DNA from: Xenopus tropicalis
Taxonomy: Eukaryota; Chordata; Amphibia; Anura; Pipidae
Reading direction: 5' to 3'
DNA: 64,000 bases
NCBI RefSeq assembly: GCF_000004195.4
Contig: NC_030679.2
Span: 14,936,712 to 15,000,711 of the forward strand
Below, one piece after another: positions 24,885 to 34,690 of the stretch (position 1 is the first letter of the stretch; the number at the start of each line of letters is the position of its first letter). The notes below the pieces were generated by a model, which had not been told where the DNA came from, made no database searches, and saw only the letters and a program-made list of their open reading frames with translations. The translations under genes and the position numbers were made by a program.

Positions 24885-26128
24885 ATGAAAGTTCTGTCTT
24901 TTTAATTTAATAGCTGCTTTTGAACTGTACTATGTGTACTATGTGTAATCGCCGCCAGCCGCTAACATTAAGGCATTTGTGTCTGTTCTGACATAACATT
25001 TGCTGCACCATGACATTGCTTGATGAATCAGTAAAGCAGATGTTAAGAAATTCTGCATCCTTTCAGTGCTTGAAATCGCATGAATATTTTGACTGCCATG
25101 CAATTAGCAAAGACTGTGATTCTTTAGAAGCTTTCTATAGATTCTTAAAGCAACACTGTTATGTAAAACATTCCCTCAGGTCTAAAGCAACCTAATTAAT
25201 GCAAGAGGATCTTCCAATCAGAATACTGTACATCTGACTCCTTGTTGTTTGTTAATGTTTAACGAAAACATTATATATTTTTCTAGAGCTAAACAGCACT
25301 ATGTCCGCCCTTCCAATGTTTTACTATTCTTAGTGTAATATCAGCAAATTAAAATCACATAGGGATAATGTTAAATAATGGCAAGATGGCTAACCTACGA
25401 TTTATTGCCAAAACCGTTACGTACGTACATACACACGCACATACGCATACATTCCTTTATTACTGTATTCTGGTTTATCCTTTTCTCTGCATATATAATT
25501 TGATCTGGGTCAAATGCTCTTAGGTAAGGTATTATTTTGCCACTAGGGGCTTGTAGAGTCCCTATATTAGGCTAGTAATTCCTACCTGCTTAATTTTCTT
25601 ATTGTGCTAGGTTCTTTATTTTGCATTATTCAGAACAAATACAAATATAGAACAAGTCTAATTATTGAATATAAACTACCCTGAAACAGTAACACACCTA
25701 AAAAAAACCATATATACATACATACATACATATATATATATTTATTTATACATACATACATACATAAATGCCTGTGAGATTCAATACAGGGTATATATAG
25801 CACATATATATCAAACCAAAATAGAAAGAGGACAGACAAAGGACAGACAGTAACATACCAATACATTTAAAAGGGTACAGGGGCAGACAGAGCAGAGGAA
25901 CATTCTGACACAGATTCACAGGGGACATTGCCAAAAACACAACTGTAGAAGGTTTCTGAGCCCTATTTTAGTTGCCATAATGCTCAGAGGCACCATGCTG
26001 TGCCCATAGCCGTTGCCACTCAAGCATATATGCAGTTTGAGAGCTTATGTTCTGTTTTACAGATAGCTAGAATCTCAGCCAGGGCAGGGCAGAACTGTTG
26101 CTTATAGGATTCATATAAGATTACTGAC

Positions 26129-26130
<2 letters not shown>
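24885..26130. other. No gene seen; ACAT microsatellite
   Basis: A CATA/TATA-rich microsatellite lies at about 25708-25766, with a smaller GTAC/CATAC-rich stretch at 25420-25452. Open frames across the microsatellite are low-complexity. A 61-codon frame at 25010-25195 has no recognisable features. Confidence 0.5.
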
Positions 26131-26177
<47 letters not shown>

Positions 26178-26190
26178 ATATATATATATA
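26131..26190. repeat. TA microsatellite, about 60 bp
   Basis: Nearly pure TA dinucleotides interrupted once by TTTA. The open frame reading IYIYIY across it is an artefact. Confidence 0.95.
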
Positions 26191-26194
26191 CTGG

Positions 26195-26315
26195 AACAAG
26201 GGCAGCACTCCTAGGATTTAAAGAATTGTGCACAAAATGTAAATGCAAAAATAGAAAGGTTTATTACTCGACGTTTTGGTCTCACACAGAAACCTTCATC
26301 TGGAGTAAAAAACAA
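26195..26315. repeat. Dispersed module: A-rich, TTTATT, CGTTTTGG, CTTCATC
   Basis: Contains GCAGCACTCCTAGGATTTAA, AGGTTTATTACTCGACGTTT and AACCTTCATCTGGAG. The same order (TTTATT, about 30 bases, CGCGTTTCG-like word, then a TCATCAGG-like word) recurs near 29320-29400 and 62135-62250. In inverse it occurs near 51800-51850. Its class is unknown to me. Confidence 0.5.
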
Positions 26316-26322
26316 AAATATA

Positions 26323-27214
26323 TATGGTATAGGACCCGTTATCCAGAATGCACGGACCAAGGGTATTCCGGATAAGGGGTCTTTCCGTAATTTGGATCTC
26401 CATATCTTAAGTCTACTAAAAAATCAATAAAACACTAAATAAACCCAATAGGAATGTTTTGCCTCCAATAAGGATTATTTATATCTTAGTTGGCATCAGT
26501 TACAAGGTACTGTTTTATTATTACAGAGAAAAGGGAATCATTTAACCATTAAATAAACCCAATAGGGCTGTTCTGCCCCCAATAAGGGGTAATTATATCT
26601 TAGTTGGGATCAAGTACAGGTACTGTTTTATTATTACAGAGAAAAGGGAATCATTTAACCATTAAATAAACCCAATAGGGCTGTTCTGCCCCCAATAAGG
26701 GGTAATTATATCTTAGTTGGGATCAAGTACAGGTACTGTTTTATTATTACAGAGAAAAGGGAATCATTTAACCATGAAATAAACCCAATAGGGCTGTTCT
26801 GCCCCCAATAAGGGGTAATTATATCTTAGTTGGGATCAAGTACAGGTACTGTTTTATTATTACAGAGAAAAGGGCATCATTTAACCATGAAATAAACCCA
26901 ATCGGATAGTTCTGCCCCAATAAGGGGTAATTATATCTTAGTTGGGATCAAGTACAGGTACTGTTTTATTATAACAGAGAAAAGGGAATCATTTAACCAT
27001 GAAATAAACCCAATAGGGCTGTTCTGCCCCCAATAAGGGGTAATTATATCTTAGTTGGGATCAAGTACAGGTACTGTTTTATTATTACAGAGAAAAGGGA
27101 AATCCGTTTTAAAATTCTGAATTATTTGATTAAAAAAGAGTCTATGGGAGACAGGCTTTCCGTAATTCAGAGCTTTCTGGATAACGAGTTTCCGGATAAG
27201 GGATCCCATACCTG
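26323..27214 (+). mobile_element. CAGGTATGGGA-family element with 6 internal tandem units
   Basis: The left end GGTATAGGACCCGTTATCCA is slightly altered and abuts an AT-rich run. The right end is GGGATCCCATACCTG followed by TA repeats. Sub-terminal TTCCGGATAAGGGG and TTTCCGGATAAGGG are present. Six tandem units of about 110 bp fill the interior, mostly the AATCATTTAACCATTAAA or ACCATGAAA subtypes. The Tc1 element at 27225 inserted ten bases beyond its right end. Confidence 0.85.
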
Positions 27215-27224
27215 TATATATATA

Positions 27225-27437
27225 CAAACCGGATTCCAAAAAAGTTGGGACACTAAACAAATTGTGAATAAAAACTGAACGCAATGATGTGGAGGTGCCA
27301 ACTTCTAATATTTTATTCAGAATGGAACATAAATCACGGAACAAAAGTTTAAACTGAGAACATGTACCATTTTAAGGGAAAAATATGTTGAGTCAGAATT
27401 TCATGGTGTCAACAAATCCCAAAAAAGTTGGGACAAG
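27225..27437 (+). repeat. Left terminal inverted repeat of Tc1 element
   Basis: 213 bp long. It matches the complement of 28606-28818 without indels and with about six mismatches by eye. The outer site at about 27235-27252 and the inner site at about 27419-27436 share CCAAAAAAGTTGGGACA and would be the transposase-binding sites. Confidence 0.95.
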
Positions 27438-27530
27438 TAGCAATAAGAGGCTGGAAAAAGTAAATTTGAGCATAACGAAGAGCTGGAAGACCAAATAACA
27501 CTAATTAGGTCAATTGGCAACATGATTGGG

Positions 27531-27539
27531 TATAAAAAG
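27531..27539 (+). promoter_or_regulatory. TATA box of the transposase gene
   Basis: TATAAAAAG lies 45 bases before the chosen start codon at 27576, with a CAATTGG word about 20 bases upstream. Its position inside the longer open frame that begins at 27522 argues that the upstream Met is not the real start. Confidence 0.7.
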
Positions 27540-27575
27540 AGCTTCTCAGAGTGGCAGTGTCTCTCAGAAGCCAAG

Positions 27576-28598
27576 ATGAGTAGAGGATCACCAATTCCCA
27601 CAATGTTGCGCAGAAAGATAGTGGAGCAATATCAGAAAGGTGTTACCCAGCGAAAAATTGCAAAGATTTTGCATCTATCATCATCAACTGTGCATAACAT
27701 CATCCGAAGATTCAGAGAATCTGGAACAATCTCTGTGCGTAAGGGTCAAGGCCGTAAAACCATACTGGATGCCCGTGATCTCCGGGCCCTTAAACGACAC
27801 TGCATCACAAACAGGAATGCTACTGTAAAGGAAATCACAGAATGGGCTCAGGAATACTTCCAGAAACCATTGTCAGTGAACACAATCCACCGTGCCATCC
27901 GCCGTTGCCAGCTGAAACTCTACAGTGCAAAGAAGAAGCCATTTCTAAGCAAGATCCACAAGCTCAGGCGTTTTCACTGGGCCAGGGATCATTTAAAATG
28001 GAGTGTGGCAAAATGGAAGACTGTTCTGTGGTCAGACAAGTCACGATTCGAAGTTCTTTTTGGAAATCTGGGACGCCATGTCATCCGGACCAAAGAGGAC
28101 AAGGACAACCCAAGTTGTTATCAATGCTCAGTTCAGAAACCTGCATCTCTGATGGTATGGGGTTGCATGAGTGCGTGTGGCATGGGCAGCTTGCATGTCT
28201 GGAAAGGCAGCATCAATACAGAAAAATGTATTCAGGTTCTAGAACAACATATGCTCCCATCCAGACGTCATCTCTTTCAGGGAAGACCCTGCATTTTTCA
28301 ACAAGATAATGCCAGACCACATTCTGCATCAATTACAACATCATGGCTACGTAGGAGAAGGATCCGGGTACTGAAATGGCCAGTCTGCAGTCCAGATCTT
28401 TCACCTATAGAGAACATTTGGCTCATCATAAAGAGGAAGGTGCGACAAAGAAGGCCCAAGACGATTGAACAGTTAGAGGCCTGTATTAGACAAGAATGGG
28501 AGAGCATTTCTATTCCTAAACTTGAGAAACTGGTCTCCTCGGTCCCCAGACGTCTGTTGAGTGTTGTAAGAAGAAGGGGAGATGCCACACAGTGGTGA
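27576..28598 (+). CDS. Tc1-family transposase, 340 aa, apparently intact
   Basis: Catalyses cut-and-paste movement of its own element by binding the terminal repeats and cutting at TA. The N-terminal part holds two helix-turn-helix segments (about residues 8-47 and 64-112) joined by a basic GQGRKT linker, the family's AT-hook-like GRPR region. The catalytic domain shows D154 in LWSDKSRFEV, D244 in FQQDNARPH and E279 in SPDLSPIENIW, with 34 residues between the last two (DD34E). A glycine-rich stretch VWGCMSACGMGS lies at 194-205. Length and spacing match typical Tc1 transposases. An in-frame Met exists at 27522. I chose 27576 because of A at -3 and because the TATA box lies between the two. 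No stop or frameshift is seen. The protein would act in the nucleus. Confidence 0.96.
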   Translation: MSRGSPIPTMLRRKIVEQYQKGVTQRKIAKILHLSSSTVHNIIRRFRESGTISVRKGQGRKTILDARDLRALKRHCITNRNATVKEITEWAQEYFQKPLSVNTIHRAIRRCQLKLYSAKKKPFLSKIHKLRRFHWARDHLKWSVAKWKTVLWSDKSRFEVLFGNLGRHVIRTKEDKDNPSCYQCSVQKPASLMVWGCMSACGMGSLHVWKGSINTEKCIQVLEQHMLPSRRHLFQGRPCIFQQDNARPHSASITTSWLRRRRIRVLKWPVCSPDLSPIENIWLIIKRKVRQRRPKTIEQLEACIRQEWESISIPKLEKLVSSVPRRLLSVVRRRGDATQW

Positions 28599-28605
28599 AA
28601 ATGGC

Positions 28606-28818
28606 CTTGTCCCAACTTTTTTGGGATTTGTTGACACCATGAAATTCTGAATCAACATATTTTTCTCTTAAAATGGTACATTTTCTCAGTTTAAACTTTT
28701 GTTCCGTGATTTATGTTCTATTCTGAATAAAATATTAGAAGTTGGCACCTCCACATGATTGCGTTCAGTTTTTATTCACAATTTGTTTAGTGTCCCAACT
28801 TTTTTGGAATCCGGGTTG
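28606..28818 (-). repeat. Right terminal inverted repeat of Tc1 element
   Basis: 213 bp, the inverse partner of 27225-27437. It begins seven bases after the transposase stop codon, so the 3' untranslated region lies within it. Outer and inner GTCCCAACTTTTTTGG sites are both intact. Confidence 0.95.
28726..28731 (+). other. Candidate polyadenylation signal
   Basis: AATAAA within the right terminal repeat, about 130 bases after the transposase stop. Because the terminal repeats mirror each other, the left repeat carries its complement TTTATT. The signal could also be incidental. Confidence 0.4.
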
Positions 28819-28820
28819 TA

Positions 28821-29280
28821 AGAATAAATCAATCCAATGATTTACAGATTGTGAAAGACAAAGGCCAAACAGCAATATTTAGTATGTATATTTAGTGGGA
28901 ATAAAGGTGTATGGAATCATCACAACAATATCCTAGTATAATTCTCTCCCATCTGCTTTTTATTTAGCGACTGTGTCAGGTCCATGCAATGCATTTCAAA
29001 TCTGATATATATGAAATGAGAATCTTAAACGCTAAATGCCACATGCCATTTAAAACCTGGTGTTATGAATGATGTAAGGAAGGAGAGTAAATTACACGAG
29101 GCGCGTGATTTATGGTAATATCATATGCACCTTGCTGATCCTTTTATTAGTGGGGCTGAGGGATATAGGGTATCTAGCATTGCCGCTGTGTCTTGCTTAC
29201 TAAACTGGGGCATGCAAAGGTGGCATTTGCATAGTGCAGATATATTATTTGTTACAGGACAATACCTATATAAGAAAAAC
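28821..29280. other. No gene seen
   Basis: Unique-looking sequence right of the Tc1 insertion. Confidence 0.45.
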
Positions 29281-29595
29281 CAGCTATACTCGTACACCAA
29301 GACAATGGACCGGAATCAGTTAAAATGCAATTTTTATTCGCTTATTTAAAAGAACAAAGCCTAGCGCGTTTCGTGCGCAGGTGCACTTAATCATAGGCAT
29401 AGGTGACATACAAAATTGCAGTTAGTTACAGGATAATACCTATACTGGTTTAACCTTATGGTATTTCTCTGTAGATTTAGGGGCTGTGACAAACTGAGGG
29501 GGGCTGTTCCTGCTGAATTGTGCTTAGTACAGGGAAATACCTATGCTGCCACAGTTTTCTGGTATCTCTCTGTATAGGCTATGATTTGTGCTTAC
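29281..29595. repeat. Two dispersed repeat fragments
   Basis: At 29300-29400 is the TTTTTATTCGC ... AGCGCGTTTCGTGCGCAGGT ... TTAATCATAGG module seen in other copies in this window. At about 29430-29590 is a partial relative of the 95-bp repeat at 10420, with GGGGGGCTGTTCCTGCTGAA and TGTGCTTAGTACAGGGAAAT. Both are partial. Confidence 0.6.
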
Positions 29596-30483
29596 ACTCC
29601 TAATAACATCATACAGTGGTGTACCCTAAGGCAACATCAGTGGCAGAACTCTTCCCCTTTGAAAAGATATATGGCCCGCAAATCTGTAATACCAAGCCCC
29701 TTAGGCTCTTGATTGCAGAAAGCCAGGCCAAGTATTACTGGCACATAAAGCAGCCACTGCCAACCTTACGCCCTGCTCTGTTTGCACACCATTACCCCCC
29801 GTCAGTCAACTCCACAAACCACCTGCTGCCAGAGCTGCTTAAAACAGCTAGAGTTATTTGCTTTCTCTTTTCAATTCAATCATTACTATCCCCTCTCTTT
29901 CTCCACATGGTCCCTCCACTCCCCTACCAGTTGCACCCCCTCCGATTGCTCCTAAGGCATGTGTCTCTTCTGCCACCCATAGTTCCATGCTGCACCTACT
30001 GCTAGCCTCTTCCAAGGGCATCATAACACCCAAGGAGGGTTATGGAATTAATAAGGACAGTTGTGGTCAGTCAGCCTGAGACAGCAACAAGTGAAAAATT
30101 ATGCTTTCAATAAATATTTCCATTAAACACACAAAATGGAAACTCACAGTGGCCCTTTAACATGACACACTTCTACTGTATATCTAAATGTAACATTTAT
30201 GGGCAGATTTTTTTTTCCACACGCCATAAATCATCGGAAGGCTTATGCACAGAAAGGAAGCAACATTATTAATTCACTATATGAAGAATGGAATTGTCCT
30301 CTTTAGAATTTATTAATAGTATTGCTTCTAAATGACACTTTAGCCTTTAAAAGGAAATCTAAAGCTGGGAAATGTCTTTTCTTACACATAAAATTGTGCT
30401 GTTGATGTTAAAGGGGGAGTTCACTATTAATTTAAAGCAGCACACTGCAAATAATTACTAGGGGCACATGAAATCTCGATATA
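29596..30483. other. No gene; truncated TTAA-type end
   Basis: A 129-codon open frame at 29616-30005 has no domain and lies in pyrimidine-rich sequence. TTAAAGGGGGAGTTCACTAT at about 30409-30428 resembles one end of a TTAA-type short element whose remainder is missing. Confidence 0.4.
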
Positions 30484-32358
30484 CAGGTATGGGACCTATT
30501 ATCCAGAATGCTCGGTACCTGGGTTTTTCGGATAAGGGATCTTTCCATAATTTGGATCTCCTTAACTTAAGTCTGCTAAAAATCATTTAAATATTGAATA
30601 AACCCAAAAGGCTTGCCTCCAATATGGATTAATTATATCTTAGTTGGGATCAAGTACAGGTACTGTTTTATTATTACAGAGAAAAGGGAATAATGTAAAC
30701 ATGAAATAAACCCAATAGGACTGTTCTGCCTCCAATATGGATTAATTATATCTTAGTTGGGATCAAGTACAGGTACTGTTTTATTATTACAGAGAAAAGG
30801 GAATAATGTAAACATGAAATAAACCCAATAGGACTGTTCTGCCCCAATAAGGGGTAATTATATCTTAGTTGGGATCAAGTACAGGTACTGTTTTATTATT
30901 ACAGAGAAAAGGGAATAATTTAAACATGAAATAAACCCAATAGGGCTGTTCTGCCCCCAATAAGGGGTAATTATATCTTAGTTGGGATCAAGTACAGGTA
31001 CTGTTTTATTATTACAGAGAAAAGGGAATAATTTAAACATGAAATAAACCCAATAGGACTGTTCTGCCCCAATAAGGGGTAATTATATCTTAGTTGGGAT
31101 CAAGTACAGGTACTGTTTTATTATTACAGAGAAAAGGGAATAATTTAAACATGAAATAAACCCAATAGGACTGTTCTGCCCCCAATAAGGGGTAATTTAT
31201 ACCATAGTTGGGATCAAGTACAGGTACTGTTTTATTATTACGGAAAAAGGGAATAATTTAAACATGAAATAAACCCAATAGGACTGTTCTGCCCCCAATA
31301 AGGGGTAATTATATCTTAGTTGGGATCAAGTACAGGTACTGTTTTATTATTACAGAGAAAAGGGAATAATGTAAACATGAAATAAACCCAATAGGACTGT
31401 TCTGCCCCAATAAGGGGTAATTATATCTTAGTCGGGATCAAGTACAGGTACTGTTTTATTATTACAGAGAAAAGGGAATAATTTAAACATGAAATAAACC
31501 CAATAGGGCTGTTCTGCCCCCAATAAGGGGTAATTATATCTTAGTTGGGATCAAGTACAGGTACTGTTTTATTATTACAGAGAAAAGGGAATAATTTAAA
31601 CATGAAATAAACCCAATAGGGCTGTTCTGCCCCCAATAAGGGGTAATTATATCTTAGTTGGGATCAAGTACAGGTACTGTTTTATTATTACAGAGAAAAG
31701 GGAATAATGTAAACATGAAATAAACCCAATAGAACTGTTCTGCCCCAATAAGGGGTAATTATATCTTAGTTGGGATCAAGTACAGGTACTGTTTTATTAT
31801 TACAGAGAAAAGGGAATAATTTAAACATGAAATAAACCCAATAAGGGGTAATTATATCTTAGTTGGGATCAAGTACAGGTACTGTTTTATTATTACAGAG
31901 AAAAGGGAATAATTTAAACATGAAATAAACCCAATAGGGCTGTTCTGCCCCCAATAAGGGGTAATTATATCTTAGTTGGGATCAAGTACAGGTACTGTTT
32001 TATTATTACAGAGAAAAGGGAATAATTTAAACATGAAATAAACCCAATAGGACTGTTCTGCCCCCAATAAGGGGTAATTTATACCATAGTTGGGATCAAG
32101 TACAGGTACTGTTTTATTATTACGGAAAAAGGGAATAATTTAAACATGAAATAAACCCAATAGGACTGTTCTGCCCCCAATAAGGGGTAATTATATCTTA
32201 GTTGGGATCAAGTACAGGTACTGTTTTATTATACAGAAAAAAGTCAATCGTTTCTAAAATTGTAATTACTTGCTTATAATGGAGTCTATGGGAGATAGCC
32301 TTTCCGTAATTCAGAACTTTCTGGATAATGGGTTTCCAAATAAGGGATCCCATACCTG
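30484..32358 (+). mobile_element. CAGGTATGGGA-family element expanded to 15 tandem units
   Basis: The left end CAGGTATGGGACCTATTATC and right end GGGATCCCATACCTG are both flanked by TA. The sub-terminal TTTTTCGGATAAGGG and GGTTTCCAAATAAGGG motifs are kept. The interior holds fifteen tandem units of about 92-117 bp, marked by GATCAAGTACAGGTACTG. Most belong to a GGGAATAATTTAAACATGAA subtype that differs from the units in the 3291 and 26323 copies. The element reaches 1875 bp, about eight times the copy at 10732. Confidence 0.9.
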
Positions 32359-32360
32359 TA

Positions 32361-33949
32361 CAATTTGTAGTAAGTGATTTTATTTGAAGTTTCCTTGGAC
32401 TCATTTTGATAACGCTGCTGCTCTGGTGCCAGTAGAGAGAGACCCCCAGTGAGGTAGAGGGTTTGCCCAATCTGCCTCAATTTTTTAATTGAGATGTTAT
32501 TATCAGAACCACAGAGAATTAATCTGACTCACATAAAGACAGATGTAGTATAGCAACAAAAGCATTTAGGATCTAGCCAAGGTTATAAAGCATCAATTGG
32601 AAGACTATATTGTGGCCTAATCTACCGTATTGGTTAAATTGAGAATGAATGATTCACACATGTAATATGCAGGAAAAATGACTGCCTGATGAAACTGCCA
32701 CCTGTGAGGCCCCACACACAATATTCATGCAGTGCAGTGGAAATCTGTCAGTGCCTTCAAAGCTGCTGACTCCCTACTTATTGGCCTGTACAGGGCCCTT
32801 GGGACTGCTGAGCCCCTAAGCATTGGCCAGAGACAAGATATTTATATTTAGTTGTTAGCAGAAGGGTTCATCGCTGTGGTTTTCTCCAAGAGGACTGTGT
32901 TCACCACTGCCCTTTCCTAAAGGCCATTTATGAGAACAGAAATGTAGGGTCATTTTGGCTCCTCAACCAGTAAGACTGGAATCCAATAGGCAAAAGAAGA
33001 TATTGCTATTTTAAGATAACAATTTTAATATATATTTTGGGTCCTATCTTTAAAATCGATATTTCCATTAGCAACAAAGCACAGGCCATAAAGGAGCTCT
33101 TTGAAATCTAATTACAATTGATACAGTAGTTTAATTTCACAAGTGTAACTGACTTAAATAGGAATGTAATTAGGCCAAAATGATCTCTATTGTCCCACAA
33201 TGCATTCCAGGTTTCTCCTTAAAAATCTATTGGCTCTAAAGGGGGTTGCTGCTGGGTTATTTAAACAAAGGCAACACAAAGAAAGAAAAAGCTAATTAAA
33301 CGATAACAGTATCCCTTTAAATATGAATAGCAAAACATAACTACATAAAATTCATAATATCATTTTAATGGGTCACAAAGCTTGAAAAAAAAATTGGAAA
33401 AACCCCAAAAAAATTTAAACTGACTAAATTGTAAGAATTTTGCCTAGGACAGCTCCCATTGACTTCTACAGATATTAAAGAACAACCAGTAATTGTTCAG
33501 TCTACTGCAAACAGAATACAGTAGAATCCTGATTTTACTATATAGTTCCCAGAGGAATATGTCAAAATGGCAGAAATTCCAGGAAAACGTTAAATCCTGG
33601 AAGAAAAAAAAAACTAAGCTTGCCTGAATCAGACTGCGACAAATGAATAAATGGGTGATGTAAAATCGGGTATCTTCCCCACCCAAATGGCATCATTTAT
33701 ACTGCATATATCCCCTTCGTTTGCCAGCACCATCACATTTTCCTAAAGCAAGTAACAGCTTTCACCCAGCAGTCATTTTTTCTCTGACACGTCATCAGTT
33801 ACATTTAAATCTGCAAAGAGCATACACACACAAAGTCCCTTATTATAGCTTGGAACAACTGAGCATGCCCACAAGCCAACAGCCAAAGCAAATTCCTGAG
33901 GGAGGGGGCCAAGTGGGCTACAGGAGGAGAAGAAAATCCAAGTGATTAA
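32361..33949. other. No gene seen
   Basis: Unique-looking, moderately AT-rich. Open frames at 33444-33686 and 33721-34039 overlap on opposing strands and show no domain. Confidence 0.45.
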
Positions 33950-34583
33950 AGGAGAAGGAAAGGCTAATAAAGAGTTAATCCCAAGCTGCAGGCATACCAA
34001 CCATTCAGTTGTCTCAATAGTGCCCTTAAGTCTCCCCATATTTCAGAAGATCTGAAGCCAAGCAGGCAGAAAAAACGCTGAGCTGGGTAAAGAGGATTCC
34101 CATAATGCATGACTCCTGCATTGACTCTGTGACCAGGACACTGTAGGCGGTGCATGCGCTTTGCTGATTTTCATAGACAGAAGCAGGCGCGCTCCCCTTC
34201 ACTGAGACCCAGGAACAGCCGAAGGACACAGAACAGACGAGCACTGTGGGTAGCAGGGGGGGGGTCGGGTTCGAGCACAGGTGTGTGGCGTCAGGGGGGG
34301 GGGTTGTGGGTGTTTGGAAATCAAAGATGGCGGCTGTGATAGACTACATATACTGTGAAGTTACAATAAAGTTAGTATTATTTTAACAAATAACGCTGGC
34401 GATTTGCTACAGGAAAGGGGACTCTACAACATATTAGGTAGAATAGTAGAAGCCTTTCCTTGCTCTTTAAGAGAATGCCGCAACCTAACTGTTAACCTCT
34501 GGAAAACCAGAGTGGCAGGTATTAAAAGATTTCAAAGAGGCTGTTCACTGATTAAATTTTTGTGTGTGGGGTTTACATGTCCT
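33950..34583. mobile_element. Candidate TTAA-type element
   Basis: TTAA at 33946-33949 precedes AGGAGAAGGAAAGGCTAATA, the same terminal 15 bases as the element at 50796-51211. GGTTTACATGTCCT followed by TTAA at 34584-34587 forms the other boundary. Only AGG is shared between the two ends, so these may belong to two different elements. The right boundary falls within the LINE-derived fragment at 34584, at its CGCTTAA. Confidence 0.45.
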
Positions 34584-34690
34584 TTAAGCGCCTCTTCTCC
34601 AGTGTAAACAGACCCAACTTGGCCAGTCTTTCTTCATAACTGAGACTTTCCATACCCTTTACCAGCTTAGTTGCCCTTCTCTGAAAAGCA
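34584..34690 (-). pseudogene. LINE reverse-transcriptase C-terminal fragment
   Basis: On the minus strand the frame reads [20 protein letters not shown] then [11 protein letters not shown]. This matches my memory of the conserved post-polymerase segment of CR1/L2-like LINE ORF2 proteins (SYEERL..LGL..LE.RRL). Only about 35 residues remain; the upstream polymerase core and downstream 3' end are absent here. It is cut at CGCTTAA by the neighbouring TTAA-type element. It is a dead fragment. The clade assignment is tentative. Confidence 0.7.

Larger units (their letters stand above)
27225..28818 (+). mobile_element. Complete Tc1-type DNA transposon
   Basis: The element is 1594 bp long, starts CAAACCGGATTCC and ends GGAATCCGGGTTG. 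A TA dinucleotide flanks it at 27223-27224 and 28819-28820, the target duplication of Tc1/mariner elements. Terminal inverted repeats of 213 bp enclose one intron-less transposase gene. Each terminal repeat holds an outer and an inner copy of CCAAAAAAGTTGGGACA, the IR/DR layout known from fish and frog Tc1 elements such as Sleeping Beauty. All parts expected of an autonomous element are present and unbroken. Activity cannot be judged from sequence alone. Confidence 0.96.

Noticed and set aside
26130..26375. 81-codon frame starting MYIYIYIY
   Set aside because: A translation of the TA microsatellite running into a transposon end.
27842..28615. Alternative-frame and antisense open frames of 105-155 codons
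   Set aside because: They are shadows of the transposase gene; only the 340-aa frame shows conserved motifs.
29616..30005. 129-codon plus-strand frame
   Set aside because: Pyrimidine-rich Leu/Pro/Ser translation with no domain, no splice context and an overlapping alternative frame.
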